64,000 nucleotides of DNA, taken from Colletotrichum lupini (lineage: Eukaryota; Ascomycota; Sordariomycetes; Glomerellales; Glomerellaceae). The notes beneath the pieces were generated by a model that was not told the origin of the DNA, ran no database searches, and saw only the letters and a program-made list of their open reading frames with translations. The translations under genes were made by a program, and so were the position numbers. How positions within the stretch are numbered: the stretch's first letter is position 1; every line of letters begins with the position of its first letter. The stretch lies in the NCBI RefSeq assembly GCF_023278565.1, contig NC_064676.1, forward strand, positions 5,146,001-5,210,000, given 5' to 3'. Positions 13,259-23,200 of this stretch are shown in pieces.

Positions 13259-13463
13259 TATTAATATCCTTATTATAAAGTAGTTAGTTCGAACCGTAAT
13301 TAATAAAGAGATTAATTAAACTATATAAATATTTACGTAGTAAGTATAAAAAGGAGGTTCTAACCGTAGGTTAGGCTAGCTACGATAATCGTAAATAGGG
13401 CCCCCAATTGGCCCCTGCGCAGTCGGCTGTATGCCGCGGTCGAATTGGACTTCCAATCCGACA
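13259..13463 (-). repeat. Right LTR of Copia copy 1
   Basis: 205 bp. The inner two-thirds are RIP-mutated but the last ~80 bp facing the cutinase keep CpA and TpG (around 13405-13463), ending CCGACA. The end contains a 24-bp imperfect palindrome (13439-13462, arms GTCGaATTGGA / TCCAATcCGAC). It lies only 93 bp from the ATG of the cutinase at 13557. Confidence 0.93.
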
Positions 13464-13556
13464 GTATTCCTCCCGGAAAATGAGGCCAATCTCGCAAGGT
13501 CAAGGAATTATCTGGCAAACCTCTATCGCAATCGAACTATCAACATATCAATCACC

Positions 13557-14425
13557 ATGTTCTTCATCAAGCTTGTGGCTCTTTCGGTTCTGTCTTTGTC
13601 CGTTGTAAACGGCCAAAGCACTGACGAATGCCCTGAAGTTCCAGAGACGGGGGTTACTATTGGCGATCCTGTCCCCATCCGACCGGAAGATATCCCAGCT
13701 GGCTGTTCTGACTTTGAGATTCTTGTTGGTGTGTTCTTTACAAACCTGATCCGCTGGTTCTTTGAAGTTAACTCGGGGATGCCCAGCTCGAGGAACGAGT
13801 GAGCCTAACTATGTTGGAGGCGGCGGTAAGTTCGGCATCATAGTCGGCGACCCGGTCGTTAGCAATGCCACTATTGCTCTGCCTGATGCTAGAGGATACC
13901 CGGTCCAGGCAAGTGTTTGTACTCTTATGTCCAACAGAGAATTTATTAACCCGACAATGCACATAGTATCCGGCCAGCTCGCAAATCATCACAGGCGTTC
14001 GTCAAGGTTCTAGAGACGTGGTCAACCGTCTCAAGTCTCAGGCTGCTGCCTGTCCCAATCAGAACTTCTCCCTCGTCGGATACTCCCAGGGCGCAGCTGT
14101 GATGCATGCTGCCGCGGCTGACATCCCGGCCGAGCTCTATGGCCGCATCAAATCGTTAGTGATGTTTGGAGATGGATACTTGAAGCTCGGGGCCAGTCTA
14201 AGCAAGTTCCCTGCCGGACTGAACGAGAAAGCGAGGCAGGTTTGTGCAGCTGGCGATCCAGTAAGACTGATACCAACTTCCAACCGAATTCATATGACTC
14301 AGACTGACTCTTACGTCTAGGTTTGCGATGCCAATGGCACCTGCACATTCTTCCACCTCACTTACATTCGCCCCGAGTTCATTAATCCTGCCGTCGACTT
14401 CATTGTCCAGAAGTTCATTCAGTAA
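13557..14425 (+). CDS. Cutinase-family esterase (CE5), four exons, one GC-AG intron
   Basis: Exons are 13557-13728, 13787-13908, 13967-14260 and 14321-14425, encoding 230 residues. Residues 1-19 are a signal peptide. The conserved ARGTSEPN block (58-65) is rebuilt only by splicing the first intron. The catalytic triad is Ser138 in GYSQG, Asp195 in AAGDPVC and His208 in FFHLTY, with the Asp-His spacing of 13 seen in classical cutinases. Intron 2 (13909-13966) begins with GCAAGT after CAG, a typical GC-AG donor; using it gives the expected VQ-YPASS junction. The protein could be a cutinase or an acetylxylan esterase of the same family. It is intact although its start is 93 bp from a RIP-mutated LTR. 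It converges on the aldolase gene, 167 bp between the two stops. Confidence 0.92.
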
Positions 14426-14592
14426 CTCATCAACGAGCAATCCTCGATGGGCTAGATACTTTCGTTTCTGGGCAATCTGTGGGCCTTCGGAACAAAGGCG
14501 CAAGAGTTGTGAATGTATCCCCTTTTCATGGCCAGTCTTATTTAGTTTAACATCAAACATGAGGTGCTTGCGTCTATGCAAGCCATCCCGAT

Positions 14593-15573
14593 TCACGTTT
14601 TGAAACTTCCACCGGATAGCTCTTCCTCCACATCGTAATATACCTGGAACTCGCAGTAACAAACCTCAGGATCACTCTCAACGTCAAAGTTGAAGTTCGC
14701 CTCGTCATCACTGATCAGCACCTTTCGAAGGCCAATGTCTCCATGCGATGCAGCCTCTACCAACAGCTGAACCTGACATGTTCGTTCCATTGATGTGAAC
14801 AAGAAAGCAGCCTCGTCGACAGTTTTCCCAACGGTCAGGATTCCATGGTTTCTGAGAATGCACCCCTTGCCATTTGGACCAAGTGCGCTAGCAATGCGGT
14901 CGCCTTCTTCACTACCCAAGACGACACCTCCGTAGCTGTCATACACGGCATGCGCATCTCCTCGAAATTTGCAAGCATCTTGCGTCAACATGTCCAGTCG
15001 TCTGCCGAAGACCGACCATGCCTTTCCATGCACACTATGGCAGTGGCAAACAGCATGGGCATCCGGTCTCGCCTTATGAACCGCAGCATGAATAAGGAAC
15101 CCGGCAGTATTCGGAGGAGCAGATTTATTGCCGCCAATGACAGACCCATCCAGGTTGACAAGAATCATATCGCTAACTTTCAAGAGGCCGAAATGCCGGC
15201 CTAGGGGGTTGGTCCAGAACGCATTGAGAAACTCCGGATCACGAACCGAAATGTGACCGCTCATACCCTCGACATAGCCTTCGCGATGCCAGTGACGGAA
15301 GGCAGCAGCCATATGATTGAGTTGCCATTGACGGCGTGATTGGAAGTCCAAATGCTTCGGAATGTCGCCAAGAACAACGCCACCATAGGACATAGCTTGA
15401 AGTGGTGTTTTGTTCTGCAACTCGTGGCCGTGTTTGTTTCGGGAAGTCTCCAAGTCGCCGCCGCCACTGACGATATCAGAAGCGTTAACTGAGATAACTG
15501 AAGGTCCCATGATGAAGAGAGATATAATTTGTTCTTTAGACGTGTTTGATGCACTGTCAATTTCGATGACCAT
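14593..15573 (-). CDS. Class II aldolase/adducin-domain protein
   Basis: Single exon of 326 residues. The aldolase II fold covers about 80-285. Metal-binding histidines are H177 and H179 in the HCHSVHG stretch and H243 in RNHGIL; GMSGHIS (103-109) is the usual substrate-phosphate loop region. Members cleave or epimerise sugar phosphates or act on hydroxy-acids; many fungal paralogues lack a known substrate. The start at 15573 has a strong fungal context (CACCATGG); a later Met at residue 22 is possible. No organelle signal is obvious. The divergent neighbour is the dead Zn2Cys6 regulator at 16474, which might once have controlled it. Confidence 0.9.
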   Translation of the reverse strand: MVIEIDSASNTSKEQIISLFIMGPSVISVNASDIVSGGGDLETSRNKHGHELQNKTPLQAMSYGGVVLGDIPKHLDFQSRRQWQLNHMAAAFRHWHREGYVEGMSGHISVRDPEFLNAFWTNPLGRHFGLLKVSDMILVNLDGSVIGGNKSAPPNTAGFLIHAAVHKARPDAHAVCHCHSVHGKAWSVFGRRLDMLTQDACKFRGDAHAVYDSYGGVVLGSEEGDRIASALGPNGKGCILRNHGILTVGKTVDEAAFLFTSMERTCQVQLLVEAASHGDIGLRKVLISDDEANFNFDVESDPEVCYCEFQVYYDVEEELSGGSFKT

Positions 15574-16473
15574 GGTGAGAGAATCAACCTTCTTCTATAG
15601 CACTGTTGCAGTTTTTGGGTTTTGCCCGACACAGCGCGCGGATCCGTCACTGCTCAAATTATCATTTTGCTTGAATGCCTAAGGGTATTAACTCAAGTTA
15701 GCATGCGCATCTTGTAGAGCAGGGATCTTGCATTGCGGGTAGAGAAAAGTCGGCTTAACTCTGGTTGAATGGCGAACCGATCGTGCTTGTCCGGGGTGGC
15801 CTTCTCCATCTAACAAATTGACTCCTGAGTCCTACTACATATGCACCTGTGGTAAATAAGGCGTAATTGCTGGCCGGCAATTACGGTTCCGTTTTTGTAC
15901 GACAGCACCTTAACGAGAAGGAGCAGAATGTGTCATCTCTGCACCTTCAATATCCCCAGGAGAGCTTGTATGTAGCAAAGATCCTTCACTTTGAGATTGA
16001 TCCATGTGAAAAGAGACAAGGATCACGCGGTAGTGTGACATGCTGCATCTGGACTGATCGCAGATGGAAACCGCCATACTATTTCCCATCTCGGGATTTT
16101 CTATCTCGGGAGTACTTCCGTTACAAAACTCGAAGCAGTAGTTTCGAATAATGAACTACTCCCTTATCATCGAGATCCAAATTAGGTAGGTAACCCCCAG
16201 GTTTTGTTGCTTGTTAGTGCGGGGTTGCGAATAGTCGATTTGATGCATTAGGCGATGGACCCATTTAATCCCGTGGAAACATGCCTATATTGTCACGGCC
16301 CATCGGCACCTCCAGAAATCATTTGGATGAACAATCCTGCGTGATTAAAAGTGCCTCTCTCTACGATATTAACGATCTGAATTGACTCTTTTGTAAAAGT
16401 TTCCGCCGAAAACGACGAATAGACAAATGCCCGACTGCTCTCTTAGTCCATACCTACCTTTCCTGTCTCCATA
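15574..16473. promoter_or_regulatory. Shared divergent promoter region
   Basis: About 900 bp between two genes transcribed away from each other. A frame at 15867-16151 has no recognisable feature. An ATCTCGGGA sequence occurs twice (16088-16096 and 16103-16111), spaced 15 bp; the CGG core is of the type bound by Zn2Cys6 factors, but the match is short. Confidence 0.4.
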
Positions 16474-19044
16474 ATGCCGATGTCAATTAGGCGTCGAGTT
16501 GAGCATACACGAACCTTTACGGGGTGTCGAACTTGCCGGAGCCGTCATGCAAAGTGCGATGAAGGGAGACCGGAGTGTGCAGCTTGCCGCCGAAATGGGA
16601 TCACCTGCGCTGGCTACACCGCTCGTCTAACTTGGATCGAAGATTGCGATGCCTCTGGAGAAGCAACTCGGCGCGGCCCTGAAGTGCCTGAGTACCGGTA
16701 CACCTTATTTTCAGGTCGGATTCATTTTCGTGTGGTGGTCGTTTCTGCACATGCTGACGCGGAAGGCTGTGTCCTCAGACTCTGAACGTGAGATCATGAG
16801 CAGCCAGCTCACAGATAGCCTTGGCTCAAAGGCAGCCGGGAAAGTGCTAGCCGAAATTGATAGGGCGTCCAAAACATCTGAGCCTAAGAAGCCTTTTAGC
16901 ATCTCAAAAGGACCTTTTGGGGTGTTCAAATGTCTTAAACGAAGAGAAGTCTCTCTAAGTCAGCTATCACTGTCGCCTATTACCTCAGAGCATGATATTA
17001 GCCTACTTGTCGATCCTGAAGATGAAAGTTTTCAAACGGGAACTGACCCACGAGAAGATTTCGGCATTGACTGGTCTGAGAACGAACTCGAAGGATCTAT
17101 GCAGTTATCACTAGACTGCTTAGATCTCTTGGTTGCCCAGAGTGATTCTATCACCGCCTCGGACCCTTTTTTAGCCTTAATGCCTGGCCTCCAATCAGAT
17201 TTCTCTGTCAACGTCTTGCTAATGAGTTGGCCGGGGGATGGAGAAGGTAATACTTGTGGGAAAGACAGAGATATCATTGCACCTGTCACTAATGCTATTG
17301 AGACAGACAACCATTTGGCCACCTCCCATGCTAATGTCGCCACTATTATGACTATACCGCCTACATTATTATGCCTCGGAGCTTCTATTTCACGAACAGA
17401 GGTACCTGAACAGGCACAAACGCTGCTTCGCTACTACAAGAGCCACGTGGGCTCTACCAAAATTTCTGGACAAGGGAAATTCAAATCAACTTGGCAACTG
17501 TTATTCCTTCCTTGTGCCTTCGAGACGTTTGCGGAGTTGTTAGTGTTGAATGAGGTATCTCAAAGTCGGCTGGCGATTCTGTGCGCATTACTTGCTCATA
17601 GCGCCTTTTAACTTGTTGGTATACACGTAGGCAGGTCAGACCTTTTGGGTCGCGACTAGGTCAATAGGTCAGTATAGGTCTATTGCGTGTGTGTAGGAGG
17701 GGAAGATCGTGGGCAGAGCCCGCGGTCCCTCAGTAGGTATAGGTAGGTAAAAGGGTCCGTCTGCACGGGCCCAGACTGCCTACCTACTACCCCTACCTAA
17801 CTACCTAATAGGGCCCCTTTTCTGCCTCGTAATCCAACATAACTCAACAAAACGGATCTAACACCGCGTTTCCCGAATTACTGGTAACATCTGGGTGATA
17901 AACATTAAGAACGAGCTCGAATGCATTTGAAGAATGCTGTGAAGGTAGAGGTCTACGATTCTGGATTAGGTGGATACAAAGACCTATTAATGGCCTTAAT
18001 CGCTATGGCCATGGGATCTGTGAGTATTTTTTGTTGAAATTCCAGTCTTTTAAAGCTGACGGACTTTAGTTGTGTTATGGAAGCCGTGACTTACGCGTCT
18101 TCTTGCTCGATGCTGAACGTTTGATACGAGTGAAAGGGCTTTCTAGCCACAACTCTGAGATAGTCAGAGTCCTTCATCACACCTATACTTATATGAGGGT
18201 AATTGCAGAGGCTACTTACCCCTTCTTGGATTCTGAAAGCGAGTCTGATCGCATAAGCTTGCTTGGAGTCGAAGTAATTGTATACCGTAGTTTTTATATT
18301 CGAGAGGAGTCCCTTAACACAGGTCTAGATCCTAACGAGGAAAAGAATGAGATAGTCGGGTATGCAGATATACACCTTGAGTTACAAGGTCTTTGGCGCG
18401 AGATATTACATTCGAACATACACGGCATCCCTGAGTCTCTCATGACACTGCTGGCTCAGACGATTCAACTCAGCAACGAGAAAGATCACCTCGAAACTCG
18501 CGCACGCAGCAATCCGAAGCTTGCTATTGACCTCAAAACGTACGTTAAGACTCTGGAGGGAAGAATATGGACGTGGTCAATTGAATCCGAAATAGCAATA
18601 CTATCTGCGGCCGGCAAATCGCAGCCCATCGATAACGGGACGAACTTAATTACTTAACCTTCTATATAGTCAATGGTATAAGCGATGTATCGAGCGTTGA
18701 TTATTTACTTCTATCGCCAGATACGCGATGTTAGCGCCATGCTCCTCCAAACCGTCATCGATTAAGCTTTGGGGTACTTGGAGTCTTGTCTTGATTCAAT
18801 GGTTAGAGGCGATGACTTTGCACTTGGTATTGCGTGGACAGTCTATATTTGCGCTAGGGAATCTATATCTCCAGAACTTTAGGAGAGAGCACTGTAGTGT
18901 ATTAGCATTACTGATGCCCGAGGGCTGTATCTTATTTCAAAGCCTTCTGCTGAGGCAGTTTCGTTGCTATGGGAAAAGAGGCGGCCACTGAAGTCGTTGA
19001 TTGATCATAGTTTTCTCCTGAGAGAAACCTTATGCCTCGGTTGA
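16474..19044 (+). pseudogene. Zn2Cys6 transcription factor with fungal-specific trans domain, disrupted
   Basis: Coding pieces are 16474-16714, 16779-18019 (interrupted by a solo LTR) and 18070-19044; introns 16715-16778 and 18020-18069 have good splice signals. Residues ~17-47 carry the C-X2-C-X6-C-X6-C-X2-C-X6-C zinc cluster. Later parts match the regulatory domain of this family (LLAHSAF at 17585-17608, LLDAERLIR at ~18103-18132, MYRALIIYFYRQI at 18685-18723). In-frame stops stand at 17609, 17885, 17906, 18655, 18667, 18679, 18763, 18880 and 18895. Every one is TAA or TAG where CAA or CAG fits, i.e. C-to-T in CpA. A frame runs on after each stop, so this is recent decay, not a short gene. 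The 3' end (TGA at 19042) is approximate. A truncated DNA-binding protein from the first part could still be made. Confidence 0.88.
17614..17839. mobile_element. Solo LTR inserted in the Zn2Cys6 gene
   Basis: 226 bp starting TGTTGGTATAC and ending CCAACA, flanked by the 5-bp duplication TAACT (17609-17613 and 17840-17844). Removing it with one TAACT rejoins the regulator frame exactly. Terminal inverted similarity runs further in (TGTTGG...GAGGCAG against its complement), so a small inverted-repeat transposon is an alternative. It is GC-normal, contains repeats of TAGGTCA-type around 17650-17690, and does not match the other LTRs in the window. Confidence 0.78.
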
Positions 19045-19202
19045 TCGGCTTAGAATGGCAGTTTGGTGAGTGATTCTAGCTTCGGGCAGTATGCTCAAAG
19101 AAGCATTGAAATAATCGAATAGCTAATTGAGATCTATTATTGCCTATATCATACTTCTTACTATCGTATTGAAAGAAATTTAAAGGTAGAGAAAGGGATT
19201 GA

Positions 19203-20016
19203 TTATAGCTTGACTCTCGCGGTTTCGAGCAAAGCAGCCAATTCGGCCTGAGGACCCTCCTTGAGAGGAGCAGATGGCTTCCTGACCCCTCCAGTCTTCC
19301 ATATCCGAAGCTCTATGCCTGATTTGATTGCAGAAGCATAGTAGTGGTGGGTTTCAAGCCACTTACAGATTGGGAAAATCTTTTCCCAGACCTCCCGACC
19401 CTTCTTCAAATCGTCCTCTACGGCTAGAGCGTTCCAACGCTCAACAGAAAGCTTGGGAATGATATTGACGGCACCCCAGATGGAACCCTTTGTGCTCGCA
19501 GCTAGACTATAGAAGGTTAGAGTGTCCTAGTCGTTGAAGGTCGTAATCTTTTGGCCGTAGGTAAAGAGCAAGTCAGTTAAGACTGGAGCACTGCCCGAGG
19601 TGTCTTTCAGGTATTTGACACCGACGTCCGAAAGTGATGCAATATTCTGGGCTGATAAAGTCAAACCGCTGATGCTCGGGATATTGTAGTAGATAATAGG
19701 TAGTCCACTTGCGTTATGGATGTCTTGGAGGAACTTGCGTGTCTCCTCGAGGTTGTGAGCTTCGTAATAGGGCGGGATAACTATGACAGCAGCCGCGCCA
19801 GCCTGCGCGGCGTGAACAGCCAACTCGCCAGCGCCCTTGCTCGTTAAGTCACCGGTGCTAGTAACGATAGGAATACGGCTAGCGGCTGACTTAATGTAAG
19901 TTTTGGTAAGAATTCTACGCTCCTCTACCGTGAGCGCAGCGAACTCTCTAGTACTTCCGCCGGGGACCAGGCCATGGACCCGACGTCAATAAGGCGGTTA
20001 ACGTGCTGGTCAAGGG
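19203..20016 (-). pseudogene. DapA/DHDPS-family aldolase gene, main (3') part, disrupted
   Basis: The minus strand encodes most of a dihydrodipicolinate synthase-family (TIM-barrel) lyase: a VPGGSTREF phosphate loop near the start, VIPPYY, YYNIPS, and KDTSG with the Schiff-base Lys. The frame is broken by a TAG at 19527-19529 in NDxDTLTF, where TGG (Trp) is expected, a G-to-A change of RIP type, and by a one-base loss near 19978-19985 (between DVG and VHGL). The reading ends abruptly at 20016 because a Gypsy element is inserted there; the upstream part lies at 27356-27440. Eukaryotic members include keto-deoxy sugar-acid aldolases, so lysine synthesis need not be the role. Confidence 0.85.
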
Positions 20017-20225
20017 TGTCAATAGGTATGTGACATAGGGAAGAAGCTTATAGAGGCTAATTATTATTAGGGTCTAAAAGATAAATTACTAAAATCTACC
20101 CTTCCCTCGAGGTATATTACTAATACTTTATATATACCTAAGCTACTCCTTTATTACTTAGTCCCCCTCTTTATACTCCCTAAGCTATTTTTTAATTAAT
20201 AAGGCTTAATTAGTAAGGCTTAATA
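20017..20225 (-). repeat. Left LTR of Gypsy-1
   Basis: 209 bp starting TGTCAATAGG; its first ~45 bp are nearly unmutated. It aligns base for base, allowing C-to-T and G-to-A, with 27147-27355. Confidence 0.9.
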
Positions 20226-23200
20226 AAGTACTCCCTCCCTTAAGTTTTATCCTAAAGCCCGCTTATAGTTTATATATATTATATTAATTTTTTATTTAAG
20301 AGGGTTTTAAATATATAATATAAGGGTAAATATAAATAGCGCTTATTAGCCCAAATATAGACCTTTTATTTTAAATAATAGCCTTATAATTTTATACCTA
20401 AGTCGCTCTTATTTATAAGCCGTTTTTATAATTATTAATACTTAGATAGTCGTTGCCCTATTTTTATTTACTAATATTAACCCCTTTTTAAACTATTACG
20501 ATTTTAAATTCCTTTTTTTTTTTATAATTATCCTTTTTATATATAGTTTTTTATTTTTATTAATATTTATACTATTCCCTTGTTATATAAATATTATAAT
20601 TAATAAATATTTTTTAAATCCCTATTCTTATATATTTCTTATATTTAAGTAAGTTTTTTATAGAGTCGTTCCGTATTTATTACTAACTCGTTTTAATATA
20701 AATATAGTTCTTAATTATAAAGTTATTATTATTAATAATAGAACGGTTATTAATATTATAAGTATATTTAATAATAATAGTAATAATAGTCTATTTAAAA
20801 AGCTTAATATCCCCTTTATTTATTTTAACTTCGTATATATATTACTATTTATATACTACTTATATTAACTATTATAGACTTTTATTAAAAAAAAAAGGTA
20901 AATATTAAAAAGATCGGGGTTAGCTAAGTACGCTCGCTCCCCTACCCTATTTATATTATATATAAAGTATTTAATTTAAAAGCCGAGTATTATAATTAGC
21001 TAAGTCGGTAATTTATAACCCCTAGTTTACTCTTTTATTTAATATTTTTTTAAAATTTAGTATATATTATATTAAGTATATTACGTAGAACTATTTTTAT
21101 AAAAATATAATAAGTACTTAGCGTAGTTATTATTTTATTACTTTTTTTATATATTATATTAATAATATTTTAAGTTCTTAAGTTCGTAGAATTTATAATC
21201 CGAACTTTATAGAGTACCGCTCTTATTTTAAATAATAACGTTTACGATTTAGAGGTTTATTATTCTATTATTACTTTATTATTACTATTACTTAAGTTAT
21301 TAATATTATTTTATAACTTTAATAAACTTATTAAATTACTATTAATAATATATAGAGGGTACTTAAGCACGCTAATAAAAAGGCCCACTCGACCCCTATT
21401 ATTAATAATAATAATAATAAAGTAATTATAAACTCCTCCCGCGCTACGTTTTCGTTTTATAATAATATTATAATTACGCTACTTCGTATTATTTATAATA
21501 AAGTATATTATTTAAATAATATTCTAGCTAATATATAATCGCCCCGCTTACGCTCCGTATTTATAACTAATTATTTATAAATTCGTTAATAATAGGGAGA
21601 TTATTTTTTTTATAATAATTTTTAAAATAATAACTAGGGCGGCCTTTTTGCGCATAAGGGTAGTTTTTTTATAAATAAGGGCAGTCTTTTTATATATTAT
21701 AAAGATTAAAAAAACGGTTTATAATTAGCGCGTGTATACTACTTAGTTATAATTATATAGCCCCCTTTTTTTATTATTAATAACTAGTTCGCTATATTAT
21801 TAAGCTTATTAAGAGCTAGGGCGCGCTACTTAATTAAAACTCGTTTTTTATATATACTAATTAACGCTATATTTTTAATATACTTAGCTAGTTTTTATAT
21901 ATCTTCGTTATTATTATATTCTTTTTACTAAATTAAGTATTATTACTTCCTCTTTAGCCCTCTATATTATATAATATTTTTTATTTTATAAAATAGCTCC
22001 CCGTTTATATCCCTAATAAATAAGGGCTATTAAAGGGCTTCTTTATAATATTAATATAGCTCGAGTAAGGATATATAGAATATATTATATATTTTATATT
22101 ATATTAGTATATTTACTTAGTAAGCGACCCCTATTATTTTAATTATTAATTTGATTTTAAATAGGCTTAAATACTTATTAACTAACTTCTAACTAAGACG
22201 CTACTTATTAATATTCTTTCTTAATAATAGTACTTAGTTACCTATTTTATATAATATATTTATCCTAGCTTTATTAGCTTATTACTTATACGTTTTATAT
22301 ACTTTTTATATAAGGGGTTATAGAGCTTTTTAGTTAGCTTATAGTTAGGCTATACGCTCCTTAACTAAAATATTCTATATACTATCTCGAGCCCCTATTA
22401 AAATCGATATAAGGTATATAAGTAGGAACCCGAGTAGGGCTTTAATAAGCGCTTTATAAATTACTAAGTACTAGGCGTTATTATATATAAACTTAGCAAG
22501 TAAAGACGTTATACTTAATTTAATTAGTCTTAAGTATAAAAATAACGAAAGTACTACTCTAAGTATTAGTTTTATTATTTTATTTAAGTATCTATTTATA
22601 AATAAAACGCGGTACTAAAATACTTTTTATTATTAAAAAGTAGTAAAAATAAGTCTAAAACTTATTTATAAATAACGACCCCTTATTAAAGACGATCCTT
22701 TTAAGTATTTTAAACTTAGTAAAGATTTTTATAAATAGGAGGTTTGCGAATCCCTAGGCTATAAGGGTTATCCTCATAGTAATATAAACGTTATATTTTA
22801 TAAATCGGTTTATTATAACGAGTACTACGTTATAGGGGCGCCTCTCGATTAGTATAGTTAATATAAATAAGCTTATAATAAAATCTAATAATATCTCTTA
22901 TTATAGCCTAATTAAGGTAAATAGGGGGCGTAATAAGCTATATAGTTTATAATAACGAGGCTTTGTTTATTAGTATATTATATAAGTATTAATATAACTT
23001 TTTATATCTTTATTTATTTTATTTTAATAATAATAATATTTTAGTAGCGCTATTATTTATTTTATATTATAATATTCCGCTATAGGCATATTATAATATA
23101 CTTTAATAACCTTCCTTTTTAACCCCTTATATAGTAATACGTAAATATAGTTATTATAATATAATAGCCCTCTCGAGTTATATACTTAGCTTTATTATTA

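Larger units (their letters stand above)
6430..13463 (-). mobile_element. Copia-type LTR retrotransposon, RIP-mutated (copy 1)
   Basis: The element is 7,034 bp with two 205-bp LTRs (6430-6634 and 13259-13463) whose intact ends are TG...CA. It reads on the minus strand: a protease active-site equivalent (I-L-D-T) lies at 9910-9933, and lower coordinates (~7690-7775) carry a degenerate Copia reverse-transcriptase block with the TDD motif, so protease precedes RT. A purine-rich tract on the minus strand directly abuts the 6430-6634 LTR, as a polypurine tract should. No usable frame remains because RIP made many stops. Some CpA/TpG survive (for example 7925-7950), so mutation is less complete than in the copy at 42896. 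The flanks differ: GATTC (6425-6429) on the left, GTATT (13464-13468) on the right. Confidence 0.9.

Noticed and set aside
17614..17839. Calling the 226-bp insert a small inverted-repeat DNA transposon.
   Set aside because: Terminal similarity of about 20 bp is present, but TG...CA ends and a 5-bp duplication fit a solo LTR better; kept as an alternative.
17609..17923. Reading the interruption of the regulator as a long intron.
   Set aside because: There is no donor before the stop, whereas the TG...CA ends and TAACT duplication fit an inserted LTR exactly and its removal restores the frame.
19999..20053. Reading DapA-like coding sequence beyond 20016 towards 20053.
   Set aside because: It seemed to continue in frame by chance, but comparison with 27147-27200 shows this is the start of the Gypsy LTR; the real continuation is at 27356.
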